Assembly (NCBI GenBank): GCA_033816765.1
Contig: CM066292.1
Coordinates: 3,472,001 to 3,536,000 of the forward strand
Reading direction: 5' to 3'
DNA from: Nothopassalora personata
Taxonomy: Eukaryota > Ascomycota > Dothideomycetes > Mycosphaerellales > Mycosphaerellaceae
Length of the DNA stretch: 64,000 nt
Each line of letters starts with the position of its first letter. The stretch's first letter is position 1. Shown piece by piece: positions 9,882-19,935 of the stretch. Below the pieces are notes generated by a model. The model did no database searches, was not told where the DNA came from, and saw nothing but the letters and a program-made list of their open reading frames with translations. Both the position numbers and the translations under genes were made by a program.

Positions 9882-10626
9882 TGTTGCTGAGGTGTCATAG
9901 TGCGTCGATGGAGTCGAGAAGAGATGGAGCAACAGCGACGCTGAATGCTGTAGGTTTTGCGAGCAAGTACTGACGAACGAATACGTGGCGGGTTATCTTG
10001 TGGTGTCGGCTCTTCGCGGAAGTGGTGGTGTGCGGAGGTTGGAACATTGGGGAGCTGAGAGGACGAATATATCAACGAAGTCAGCTTCACTTTGCGGAGC
10101 GCACGGACTTGAGGCGAGGATGGGCCACTAATTGGCGAGGCGAATGTAAGACACACTCGCGCACGACTTCATTCATGTGCTGAGAGTCAAAGTGAGCAGT
10201 GTGGCCAGAGAAGTTGATCTATGCAGTCGAGAGCAAGAGTGAGAGTATGAGCTGATGGACTGGGACGGCAGACCATTGACCCAGGCTGTGCTTCTTCGCT
10301 GTACATCAGCTCTCGCTGCAGCTGACGATACGAGCGGCGGATATGAGCTGCAAGGTGGGCAGATGGCCTTGCTGTATCCGCGAACTACGCCTGTACAACA
10401 CAAGTAACCTTGAGCACTTTCGATTCCTTCTGCTCCAGCGTCCCTTCCCATGCCTCGCCACAGCTTAGTTCGCATGTTGGCAACACACAACAGCATTTAC
10501 ACACTGCTTCCTTCGACTGTCTCTCGCTCGCTCGCTCCTCATCTTCCTGTACTGGTATAATCTCATTCCTACACTCCCCAAACGCCATGCAAATGCCGCA
10601 TCTGTACACACTTCTTTCTTCATCCT
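9882..10626. other. Intergenic, no gene seen
   Basis: Short overlapping frames on both strands lack domains, biased codon use or splice support. It includes the putative promoter of the membrane protein gene (minus strand) and the 3' region of NDUFB3. Confidence 0.4.
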
Positions 10627-10944
10627 CTAGTTCGTCTTGACCTCATCCACTGATGTCGCATGGTGTACATCGCCGCCGAGGAAAACTTGTTCGTACACGA
10701 GGTAGCCCGCGAACGCTACCGTCGCGATTCCAAGACCAGGAAACGAGCCCTTGAAGCGGTTCCATCGTGTGAAAGGGCCGGTATATCTCCATGCCTCGCT
10801 GTAGGTGGATTAGACTGTGTTCGGCAGTGTAGTGTATGCTTCTCTCAATGCTTACGCTCTTGCCCATGGGTCATTCTTCGGTTGTCCTGCTGCGGCTGCG
10901 AACTTCTGTGGGTCGAAGCCGGTGAGGTTGGGTTTGGGTGCCAT
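10627..10944 (-). CDS. NADH:ubiquinone oxidoreductase B12/NDUFB3-type subunit
   Basis: Two exons, 10944-10856 and 10798-10627, with a 57-bp intron (10799-10855, GTAAGC...CTACAG); 86 aa. The protein begins MAPKPNLTGFDPQKF, has a PWARAEAWRYTGPFTRWNRF block that is characteristic of the B12 subunit, then a single hydrophobic segment (GIATVAFAGYLVYEQVF) and a hydrophilic tail. It is an accessory subunit of the membrane arm of mitochondrial complex I. The start is fixed by the only upstream ATG in frame. The DNA transposon at 11068 begins only 123 bp upstream of this start codon. Confidence 0.85.
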
Positions 10945-11066
10945 GCGGATGAGGGTTCGGTACATGGTGCGGGTATATGTGGTGTGTTGGCGGTGTCGTT
11001 AGGCGCGCAATGGCTGTCACTAGGAGGAAGTCGCTGTGCTGTGAGGTTGCTGGCGGGAGCTCCAGG

Positions 11067-11098
11067 CGGTGGCCTAGGCTTACAAAACCGGCAAATAC
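11067..11098 (+). repeat. Left terminal inverted repeat of the 5.3-kb transposon
   Basis: CGGTGGCCTAGGCTTACAAA and onward to AAATAC. It is the reverse complement of 16375-16406 except for one base near the tip. It is preceded by CTCCAGG(C), repeated after the right end. Confidence 0.88.
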
Positions 11099-11344
11099 GC
11101 GTATTCGAAATCCTCACTCGCTGCACTCGCTCTTCCTCAACAACCACCAACAATACTGCTGCGACTCGCCAACTGCTGCGACTCGCCATTGTCGCACAAC
11201 AATACTGCTGCGACTCGCCATTGTCGCCTACAATCGTAGCGAGTCGCGGCGATATTGTCCTCCTACTGCGCAGGTGAGTTGGGCTCCTTAATAATAGCAG
11301 ACAGTAAGTATTAAGGAGCTCACCTCACTTGCTATTGTCACATT

Positions 11345-11468
11345 ATGGCGGCGGGTATATCAACTTCTACTGCTGTTACTATTTCTTCGACTCTACACTT
11401 ATCGACATGTACAAATCTAACTACAGACGACTCACTTAGCGATATTAGCCTTAGAACAACGACAACGA

Positions 11469-11501
<33 letters not shown>

Positions 11502-12235
11502 TACACCCAATCCGTGCTCACCCTCACAAACGCGGTTATCACTACAGCTTACGATGGCGTAAGTGCGATTCCGACTCGTTAGGCGCACGCAGGTAGACTA
11601 ATGTTTAAACCTATAGTGCATACCGCCGCCCTCGTACCGCCGATACCGACGATTTCTACTACGTGAGCGAGTCGACATGGGCACAATGGCTAGGAGACTC
11701 GCAGAAGACAGACAAGGGCAGTGTGAAGGTTGCGAAGAATAATTTGCGCAAGTTCGACTAGGCTGGCCGTATTATGGAGACTAAAGAGGGTATGTGTCTT
11801 ACAGTAGACTCGCTATACTATATATACTAACTCGTATTAATAGGTGAGCCGGCTCAGACGGACTGCGATGCGTGTAAGAGAGCTAGTATATGCTGTATGG
11901 TCTTTGCTACCAATGCCGACAAGACTTGCGCGTATTGTAAGCGTTACGCGAAGGCTCGCTGTAACTCTCGCAAGTTGGTTAAGGAGCCTAGCGAGTCTAA
12001 CGAGTCTGGCAATGGTTTATTTGAGGCTGTCGAGGGTGTTTTGACTACTTCTAGCGAGGCTAGCGAGGTTGGTGAGGCTGGCGAGTCTAGTACTCGCCCT
12101 ACTAATAATATATCGACTCGCTTGGCCGCGGCGGAGGATCGTATTCAGCAATTGGAGGGTACTGTTGGCCGCTTAATTGAATTTATTAGCGGTCTGCCAG
12201 GTGGCGAGTCAGTCGCTAAATTTCGCTCTTGGTAA
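11345..12235 (+). pseudogene. Transposon accessory gene: Cys-rich (Zn2Cys6-like) coiled-coil protein
   Basis: At least three exons can be read. Exon 1 starts at ATG 11345 and contains a (Thr-Ala)n run encoded by an ACAGCG microsatellite; a GTAAGT donor at 11559 and an acceptor near 11616 follow. The middle exon reads DDFYYVSESTWAQWLGDS. An intron with a clear TACTAAC branch site precedes the last exon (GGTATGTG to TTAATAG, about 11790-11843). The last exon holds CDACKRASICC ... CAYCKRYAKARC, again C-x2-C-x6-C, spacer, C-x2-C-x7-C, then a Ser/Glu-rich linker and a coiled coil (RLAAAEDRIQQLEGTVGRLI). A TAG (FD.AGRIMETKEG) and a frame mismatch at the first junction indicate decay. Confidence 0.55.
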
Positions 12236-12292
12236 TAATATAATATTAAGCAGTCTACCTCCTGTCTATGTGCTACGAGTCTATACTTCCCT

Positions 12293-13897
12293 CTACTTTT
12301 TCGGTCTTAGCTGCCTCGTAGATGGCTCGACAACAAGCCTATTTCTCGGTGCCTTTACACGCTGGTTGTCGTTAGGTAGACTCTGAAGCAATGGCTGCGA
12401 GTCTAGCTGCGAGTCTAGCTGCGAGTCTAGCTGTGTAATTGTCGAAGCACTAGTTGCTGCTATAGACTCGCTCAAGGCACTAGTTGCTGCTATAGTCTCG
12501 CTCAAGGACTCCTTCTTAATCTCTCTAATTTGACTCGCAGCTAAACTCGTACGCTCTTCCTTTACCTTCTTAACCGATGCTTCGCTAGCTGACGTACTTG
12601 CTAGCTTATTGCCTAAACCTTTCCCTATAAACACTAAATTCTGCCATCGAGAGGGGGCTCTAAACCCCGTTGGCTGCGGAGACGAAGACGAAGAGGATTG
12701 AGGGCTGCTAGCTGTAAGATTAATACACTCTGGAGACTCGGCGATTGGAGTTATAGCATGTCGATGCGGTAAGCTACGACTCGCTAGACGCTTCTCGCTC
12801 TGGCTTACTACACTCGCTGAACGAGAAGTAGCCTGACTCGCTGTAGTAGCCTGGCGAGCAATGCCCTGATCCGCTGGACGTACTACAGCACTCGCTGCTG
12901 TACTCGCTCGCTAGTCCTTGAGCTTACGCTCGCGTCGGCGGTCCACGTCCTTTATAAGTTCGCTAAGACTAGCTAAGGACTCGTTGCTGCTCGAGTCCTC
13001 TACTACTCCTCGTCCATATGGATTGTTTAAGGCTCCGCGACCTTAGTTAACCTAATACGCAACGTTAACTAGTACTTCTCGCCTATCCTTCGCGTTCCAG
13101 ACACCCTTAGTGTACGGTATTAACATGTCCTCGAGATCTTGCTCTCGTAGGCTTGATTTGCTTGGAAGAATAGGTGCATTATCTTCAGTAGCCTTTACGA
13201 AGAGGAAGGGCGGTGTAGCATGAGGACGTGTAAGCTATGGGCCTAGCTCATCCGCGCCTTCTTAAAAGACGAGGTTATAAAGCCAGGTTGTCGTATCTAC
13301 TGCTTCAGCCAAAGACGACTCGTAGCGAGTCCATCGTCCGGTAATTTGCCACGCGGTAAGGAGCTTATGCGGCTGATACTCCCATGTCTCAAGGTCCCCC
13401 TTGCGTTTAATAGTAAACGGCACCTTATATAGCTCAACGGATATCATTAGGCTAGGTCCCCTAGGCGGTTAAGATGGCTTTTCGGCTTTGCCCTAGACCA
13501 ACGAGATAGGAACACTTGTGCTACGAGCCTTAACAACACCAGTCCGTGGGCCCTAAGCAGCGCTCGACAACGGGTCAATTCCAGCATTGCCAAGCTGGCG
13601 AACATAAGTCTGCTTATTGCGAGCGAGTACCTCATTAGCCCGACTATGGCCACTCGCTACGAGTGATGTATAAAGACCGTATCCAGTAGTGCCGTTCGGT
13701 TTCGAAGGGGTCTCGGTGCTAGGAATCGGCGATAAGGGCAAAGGCGGACTCGTTACGGACTCGCTAGGCTCGACAAAGGCTGGGTTAGGTATACCACATT
13801 TGCCACACCTTGGTAGATGGCCGTAGACCTCGCTATAAACTAGAGAAGTCTTTACTAACTTGTGCATGCAAAGATCGTCCCAAGTTGGAGCTGACAT
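12293..13897 (-). pseudogene. Transposon accessory ORF (about 534 codons) with in-frame stops
   Basis: A single minus-strand frame from ATG 13897 (MSAPTWDDLCMHKLVKTSLV) to the stop at 12293, broken by several TAG/TAA codons (for example after PLSSAA, after PISLV and after KAEKPS) but without frameshift. The N terminus has a CGKC pair; the middle has a conserved-looking block (KVPFTIKRKGDLETWEYQPH, then ITGRWTRYESSLAEAVDTTT); the C-terminal third is Ser/Ala/Lys-rich with tandem LDSQ repeats. No family recognised. The pattern of stops at expected Trp/Gln codons fits RIP. Probably an element-encoded accessory protein. Confidence 0.6.
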
Positions 13898-13974
13898 AAT
13901 GTTAGAAGTGGTAGGAAAAGACTCGTAGGAAAAAGGACGTAGGACGTAGACTCGTTGCTATATAACCTATATTA

Positions 13975-14497
13975 CGCTATGCAATATTCCGCGCCATGCT
14001 GGGCCGCATAGCCGCGGTATCACCGTCCTGCCAAGCCCCATAGTATCTTGCTGTAGAACCCGGGAATCCAGTACTTTATCATCGCTATATCGTCGTGTCG
14101 TCGTTATATCGTTACTGTCGCCAGTCCCAGGTGTTGTTGGCGTTATCTATGCCTGCTAGGTTGCCGCAATGGCAGCAGAACGAGATCCAACGACTATTCG
14201 CTCAAGAGCTTGGAGTGTGTTATCATAAGGCTTTGGACGAGGTGGCTGTCGAACGCGTTTGGCTGGTCTCGAAGATGGCCCAGCAGTGCTGCTACGACGC
14301 TTGGAGCCTGCCGCCATGTGAGGCAAACAACACCTGGGACTGGCGACGACGAGGTTATATCAACGACACGATAATATTCATGAGATTGGGACAGAATATC
14401 GCTATTCCCAGGTTCTACGCGTGTTTACTATGAGGAACGCGGGACGGCTAATCCACGGACCCACCCCCGGCAGCATGGCGCGGAATATTGCATAGCA
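13975..14497. mobile_element. 523-bp MITE nested in the transposon
   Basis: Terminal inverted repeats (C/T)GCTATGCAATATTCCGCGC extending to 27 bp with one mismatch, flanked by TA on both sides (13973-13974 and 14498-14499). A TA target points to the Tc1/mariner group. A 112-aa plus-strand frame (14095-14433) lies inside with no recognisable domain. It separates the transposase from the second ORF of the host transposon. Confidence 0.72.
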
Positions 14498-14519
14498 TAG
14501 TAATGGCTCACCGGCTTAA

Positions 14520-16268
14520 GCGAACAAGTCTATTGTTCGTTCCGTTGGCTCCAATCCGTCAAGGCGAGTAGGCGGTGTGTACTTAGCGAGTCCCCCTCCA
14601 CCTCGGAGATATTGCGTAGTCTCGTTTCGTAGATACTAATAGGCGTGGACATGCAATTTCTTAGGGCCTAGGCTAGGGCCGGCCTCGCCACCGTCTAGTG
14701 TTAATGGATAGCTAGCAGCAGCAAGCTTCTTATTAACCCACTCTAGCGTTAGAGGCGGTAAGTATGCAGTAAGGTCTACAAGGTATTAGCTACAGGATTT
14801 ATAGACTCGGTTAAGCAGAAGCAGCAGCGAGTCCGCACTTAAGCTGCAGCGAGTCCGCACTTAAGCTGCAGCGAGTCCTCCCTTAGCTAAGCTAGGACTC
14901 GTAGCTGCAGTAGCGCTAGACTCGCTACTATAGACACCCCGGATTAACGTACCGTACTGATCGACTCGCTCCTTCCACTAGCGAAGCTCCTCGTCCTTAG
15001 GGTTAAGTAGATGCCTACATAGTCGTGCTCCTTTCAACTCTAGGTAGTTATATAGGATATCCGGTATGCCGTTCACATACGATTCTAGGTTATAACGACG
15101 GATACGATAGCGGTTCTACTCGTTAACGAACGATGATACAACACTTCGAAGGATTGGAATATAGATAGTAGCGAATGCTATCCTGTCTACGGCCAATGCT
15201 TCCTCAAAGAGTCCTGTTGTAATATACTAATTAAAGAGGTCTCTCTAGCGATTGAATATAGCCTTAGCACCCTCGCCCTACTAGTGTTCGATAGTTTGAT
15301 TGCCCTTGCTTAAGGTGTACTAGAAGGCCTTATCGAACGTAAGTAGATTGCCAGCGAGTCGCTCTCGGACTCGTAGATGGGCATCGGCTAGCATAGGCGT
15401 CTTAACGCCCTAATTAGATCGTACGCGATTTGGCACCCTACTACCGTAATGTATTACTCTAACGTATTAAGCAAATACAGAGAACTTCGTCTTCGCCATA
15501 GGCCCTATGTAGTACTAGATAACCCGCCGAGAGTAGACGTCAATATAAGCGTAGATCTGTATCTTAAAGCGCTCGTATTTTAGAAAGGCATCGATTGACC
15601 AGACGTCGTTAGGACCTTCTGCTTTTGGCCTCGCATGCCGCGGTATTGTAGGGTCTCGCATTGTAGGATTGCGAGAGACAAAAGGGACAGGGTTAATCGC
15701 ACGAGCGAGTGTCCTAATACGGTCGCTAATAAAGTTAGCGAGTCTGGTCTACGAGTCTGTAGACACCGAGTCTGTCCTACCGTCCAATAATATAATGACT
15801 CTCACGCAGCTCTCTTGCTAGCTTACGATAGCCCTAGTCTTGCTAATGGCCACTGCTTATAACTTCCTGAAGGACTCGCTGTATCTTAGGCTCTATAGCT
15901 AGAGCTTGTTCTTTACTAAGACTACGCTTTAATCCAATACCTCTTCGTAGCTCTTAATACTGGCGAAGGGTAAGGTCGAATCCATCGAGGCGGAGGATAG
16001 TATAAGACTCGCTATCGTCGAGGCTATATTTCCAGAATAGTTCCTCGACTCGCTGGCGTAGCTCGGCCTGGCGAGCCTGATTATAAGCCTGATTATCCTC
16101 GCGAGTCCCTCGCCACTCTACGAGTCGCTGGCGGAGGGTCCGTTCGCTGATTCGAACACCGTAGAGATTGAAGAGGTTGTCTCGAATAGCTGCCTATGTG
16201 AATTCAGCGGCAGTCCATAGCTCGATATCGATGCGAAAGGGCTCTAGATCGATCGCTGGACGTGGCAT
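14520..16268 (-). pseudogene. Integrase-type (rve, D,D,E) transposase, decayed
   Basis: ATG at 16268 (MPRPAIDLEPFRIDIELWTA). The N terminus has a helix-turn-helix-like part (VRISERTLRQRLVEW). The catalytic core lies in a second frame, so there is a frameshift or intron near 15.7 kb. It reads WSIDAFLKYE (first Asp, about 15592), then VPNRVRS(N)xGVKTP where the second Asp is replaced by Asn (15413-15415), then GNQTIEH with two TAG in place of Trp-Trp (Glu about 15289). Spacing is D-x58-D/N-x41-E, typical of the retroviral-integrase fold. It resembles the fungal/animal 'integrase core domain' proteins with a TIEHWW-like motif. Inactive in this copy. Confidence 0.65.
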
Positions 16269-16374
16269 TGTATAAAGCAATGTAGCGAGTGTGCTGTCAG
16301 ACAAATAGCGAGTCTATAAGACAAATAGCGAGTCTATAATAATGAGGATTGAGGATTGCGAATTTTGAATGCGG

Positions 16375-16406
16375 GTATTTGCCGGTTTTGTAAGCCTAGG
16401 CCACTG
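16375..16406 (-). repeat. Right terminal inverted repeat of the 5.3-kb transposon
   Basis: GTATTTGCCGGTTTTGTAAG and onward to CCACTG. It mirrors 11067-11098. Two copies of ACAAATAGCGAGTCTATAA lie just inside (about 16298-16340), a likely subterminal repeat. Confidence 0.88.
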
Positions 16407-16407
16407 T

Positions 16408-16645
16408 CTCCAGGCTTCCTGCACGCGCCAAGAGATTCAATCCATGTCCGCGACTAGCTGTGTAGAGCGTACCCTTCAACTGCATCTCGAGTCGAATGTT
16501 TACACCTACACCAGACATTGCGAAACGACACACGAGACACCACGACTTCACCTCCCACTTCTCACCTCAGCAGCGATAGCGACTAGTACCCAAGAACACA
16601 CCTTGACGTGCTCTTGCTAGCCTGCTAATCGAGTGTGACGGCTAG
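16408..16645 (+). other. Short 5' region of the CAF1 gene, first exon unresolved
   Basis: Only 238 bp separate the transposon from the CAF1 frame. That frame has no ATG near its beginning (first codons are preceded by TGA at 16636), so translation must start in an upstream exon or far inside. A GCTAAT branch-like sequence (about 16623) and a TAG acceptor at 16643-16645 suggest an intron ending here. The ATG at 16445 is one candidate start, unconfirmed. Confidence 0.4.
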
Positions 16646-18960
16646 TGACTACTCCAAATACTCCAAATACTCCCAGCACTCCCAACACTCCAAACAAACC
16701 GATCCCTTCCTTTGGCCGGGACGGCAGCGAGTTGGCAGGAAGTGCGAGGAGCGAGAATTCTGCGGGCCAGACACAACACTTCGATAACCATCATAGACGA
16801 CCGCCCCCACCAGCTCGCGCTCAACCACGTTCGCGCTTTGAACCTTTTCAATCGCAGCTAGGAGAAGTCAGCCGAATCACTGGGCAGCCAGTTCAGCCGC
16901 TTCCTACACAGAGCGCCGATAACAACGGTAAACCCTCTATACCACAAGTCGCACGTCCCTCACCAGCTTTCACACGACCACATCCGCAAGCCGACGCCGA
17001 AGTCCTCACAAGGGCCCAGCGGTCGAGCAGGTCCAGCGAACACGCGATTCAGCATCGCCAAGATCCTCTCGTCGCAGCCGCCTCCTCATCCCCATTTCGA
17101 CGACCTGCGCAAGAATTGTCGGACCCCTTCACCGAACCCACTCATCGACGTGAAGACAGCGGCCACGTCGAGGCCCCAGCTACAGAGCGACCCCAAACAG
17201 CATACCAGCTACCCCGAGGAGTGACAGGGGTACCAATACCTCCTGCCTTGTCGTCTCAGCTTGCGGCGGATGTGAGTGATCGGCATTCGCTGGGGTACAC
17301 ATCGTTAGAGCACCGCAGTGCAGAAGAGACGGCAGTCAAAAGGCGTCACGGACATCACGGCAAAAGGCGTGGACGAGGAAACGAATACCTCCAATCTCAG
17401 TTCGGTTCTCAAGGGCCAGCAAACCAACCACAAACTCCACAATCAGACTGTGCCGCTACTCCCGCCATGCCTCCCGCCGTGGGAAGAATGCATCCTTCGC
17501 ACATGTCGAATCCCTTCGCACACCTCAACCCACAGCACTCGATACCACAGTCCTCTCACTACCAATCCCAGACATCGCACCTACCGAACACCTTCAACTC
17601 GCAACATGCATTCGGCATTAGCGCATTGAACGGCGGCATATCTCCCTTCAACCCAAGTTCACCCTACGGCACTTCTGCCTTTAGTGCAGGCGGAGGCACT
17701 TCCACCTTTAACGGCAGCATCATGGGCGGGCAAGGGCAAGGGCTAGGATCGGCTGCAGCACAAGCGGGCTTCGCACGAGGTGCAGCGATGCAGGAGCATG
17801 GACATCAAATGGAGGCATCCGGGATGACTATGAAGACTGGCGCAGCAGCAAGAATACGAGAAGTCTGGCGACATAATCTCGAGTCGGAGATGCACCTACT
17901 GCGACAGCTGGTACAAAAGTACCCATACGTTTCGATGGATGCTGAATTTCCCGGCATCGTGGCGCGTCCTATTGGCAATTTCCAAGGCAGCAAAGCGGAA
18001 TACCACTATCAGACTTTACGTTGCAACGTCGATATTCTGAAGCCGATTCAAGTCGGCATCACTTTGTGGACGCCAGAGGGTGAACTTCCACCCACGCAAG
18101 ACTCAAGCGTGTCCACTGCAATGAACGGCAGACAAGCGTATGGGAACAATCTACTGGGACAGAACATCCCTTGCACTTGGGTGTTCAACTTCCAGTTCAA
18201 CATCGACGAAGATATGTCCTCCGACTCGTCTATCGAATTGCTCAAGTCAAGCGGCGTCGACTTTGGGCGCCACCTCGAGCATGGAATGTCACCCGAGACC
18301 TTTGGCTCCCTGCTTACAACGTCTGGCCTCGCCTTTAACCCCGATGTAAACTGGCTCAGCTTCCATTCGGGATACGACTTTGGCTATCTCATCAAGCTGC
18401 TTTCGAACAACGCATTGCCCATGGACCAGGCAGAGTTTTTCAACTTGGTGAAGATCTACTTTCCCAAGCTCTGGGACATCAAGTTCCTCCTCCGACACGC
18501 TCAGCGAGTGCGCAGCACTCAGCGCCTTTCTGAACAAGCTGCCCTCGTGGTCGATGCCCTTGGCCAGAAGTCAGGTCTCACTGATCTTGCCGAGGAGCTC
18601 GGGTGTACACGAGTAGGACAAGCACATACGGCAGGATCTGATGCTTGGCTCACTGGACAAGTCTTTTGGAGCATGAAGAGCAAGATCTTTGGCGGTCAAC
18701 TGGATGAATCGCTGGCTGACCAGATCTACGGTCTGCACGGCGTTGCCGCGCCGGCAAGTCAGCAGTATCGCGAAGAGTTCTTTGCAGCACAGAGCACGCC
18801 AGGGCAAGCAAATGGCACTGGCGGTCTGGCTGGTCTGGGAGGTGTCAATAACTTCACGCCAGGTAACCCATCCACGCCCACCTCGCAGCCTATCGGTCTG
18901 AATAACCAAACACCGGGGCCTTACGGCACTGGGTTCGGGAACTTCCAGTACGGCAAGTAG
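16646..18960 (+). CDS. CCR4-NOT deadenylase subunit CAF1/POP2
   Basis: Continuous frame of about 770 codons. The first 400 residues are low-complexity (Pro/Gln/Ser/His-rich), common in filamentous fungal orthologs. The DEDD RNase domain is at about residues 400-690: IREVWRHNLESEM, SMDAEFPGIVARPIGNF (Asp432, Glu434), HSGYDFGYLIKLL (Asp578), LWDIKFLLRHAQR and HTAGSDAWLT (His661, Asp666). All four acidic residues are present. It shortens mRNA poly(A) tails as part of CCR4-NOT, mainly in the cytoplasm. The initiating exon is unresolved (first in-frame ATG is at 17467). It is divergently transcribed from NDUFB3, with a transposon now between them. Confidence 0.9.
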
Positions 18961-19340
18961 GCGTGCGAAGGGGACCGATGGCTGTTACTATATTGTACGA
19001 TGACTACGACTTTACTGCTGCACTTTAGCGACGGAGTATGGTGGTCTGAGTGAATGCGCAAGACGGTTCACGGATCGCACTTTAGTCTATATCCATAGAT
19101 AGTGTGCAATGCTAAGATGCTTATTTGTCAGGCCGTCTCCGCTGGTCACTGACGACACCTTGACCGTTACCATCAGCCAAGCAGCGCATTACCTGCATTT
19201 CTTGATCTCGCCTCACGCCCTCCCGATCGATTGATGAGCTTCAAACGACGGCAAAACCTATCGGCCGGCCAGTACCTCGCGATTGCGATTATCTTCCCAC
19301 CACTACTCCTCGACTACCCATCCCACAGCATTCTGCGAAT
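18961..19340. other. 3' flank of CAF1, no gene
   Basis: No convincing open frame. A frame beginning ATGAGCTTCAAACGACGG near 19232 could belong to a first exon of the small gene that follows, but no clean splice joins them. Confidence 0.3.
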
Positions 19341-19556
19341 TTGCCTGGCTACAGCATATTCTACCACTATCAGTACATGGGCGTCGTGAGCAAAGAGGAT
19401 CAAACAAAATTTCATCAGACAAATGCGCTACCTATCCCATCTGACGCCGACAGCAAGAAACCCCAAACTCCGCATGAGCAACGTCATCATGCTATGCTAG
19501 CACAGTATGCGCAGCAGAAGCAGGTATGCGACCTCGCTTTACAGCTCAGATCTTAA
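19341..19556 (+). CDS. Small hypothetical protein fragment
   Basis: 71 codons, reading GYSIFYHYQYMGVVSKEDQ near the start and ending in hydrophilic Gln/His-rich sequence. The aromatic-rich start looks like coding sequence, but no family is recognised and an upstream exon is likely. The 3' end overlaps the convergent Pro-rich frame by 11 bp. Confidence 0.3.
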   Translation: MPGYSIFYHYQYMGVVSKEDQTKFHQTNALPIPSDADSKKPQTPHEQRHHAMLAQYAQQKQVCDLALQLRS

Positions 19557-19935
19557 TCACAGGTCGCGGCGTATCCGGATCACCACCATCCTCCTCTCTC
19601 ATCTCGCGAGTGTCGGGTACACCCGGTAGAGGCGTCGGTGGTGGAGTGTAAGGGGTGGTGTGACGCTCCGGCCGTACGAAAGGCACGGCACGAGTGTCTG
19701 GGACACCGGGTGGTGGTGTCGGGGGAGGCGTGTATGGGGTGCTCGGCTCTGGCTTCGTGAAGGGATACGGTTCGGGAGCCGGGTTCGTTGGTGGTGTCTG
19801 TGGCGGCATGGGCTTTACGGGCATTGGAACGTCGCGGATTACGTGGGGTGGCACTCCGCCGGGTGGGGGAGTCGGTGGTGGGGTCGGGTATGTGCCTGAG
19901 AGGGTGTGGCAGGGGGTGAGGGCTAGGACGGACAT
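19546..19935 (-). CDS. Proline-rich hypothetical protein with internal repeats
   Basis: 129 aa, more than a quarter Pro. It contains imperfect tandem repeats of TPYTPPPTP(P/L)PGVPDTR (residues about 65-105). There is no clear signal peptide or TM segment. Low-complexity frames of this type can arise by chance on the strand opposite a G-rich region, so coding status is uncertain. Confidence 0.35.
   Translation of the reverse strand: MSVLALTPCHTLSGTYPTPPPTPPPGGVPPHVIRDVPMPVKPMPPQTPPTNPAPEPYPFTKPEPSTPYTPPPTPPPGVPDTRAVPFVRPERHTTPYTPPPTPLPGVPDTREMREEDGGDPDTPRPVIKI

Larger units (their letters stand above)
11068..16407 (-). mobile_element. 5.3-kb TIR DNA transposon with integrase-type transposase and accessory genes
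   Basis: Both ends carry the same inverted sequence: GTGGCCTAGGCTTACAAAAC continuing to 30 identical bases (11069-11098 and the reverse complement of 16375-16404), with weaker similarity beyond. The flanks carry CTCCAGGC at 11060-11067 and 16408-16415. If the termini are instead set at C(A/G)GTGGCC, the duplication is (G/T)CTCCAGG with one mismatch. Inside are a decayed D,D,E transposase (minus, 16268 to about 14520), a second long decayed frame (minus, 13897-12293) and a plus-strand Cys-rich gene (11345-12235). A smaller MITE is nested at 13975-14497. In-frame TAG/TAA codons show it is no longer autonomous. Confidence 0.85.

Noticed and set aside
11160..11280. Repeated CTGCGACTCGCCATTGTCG units considered as a CRISPR-like or satellite array
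   Set aside because: Units are few, irregular and part of the transposon's subterminal GACTCGC pattern; the genome is eukaryotic.
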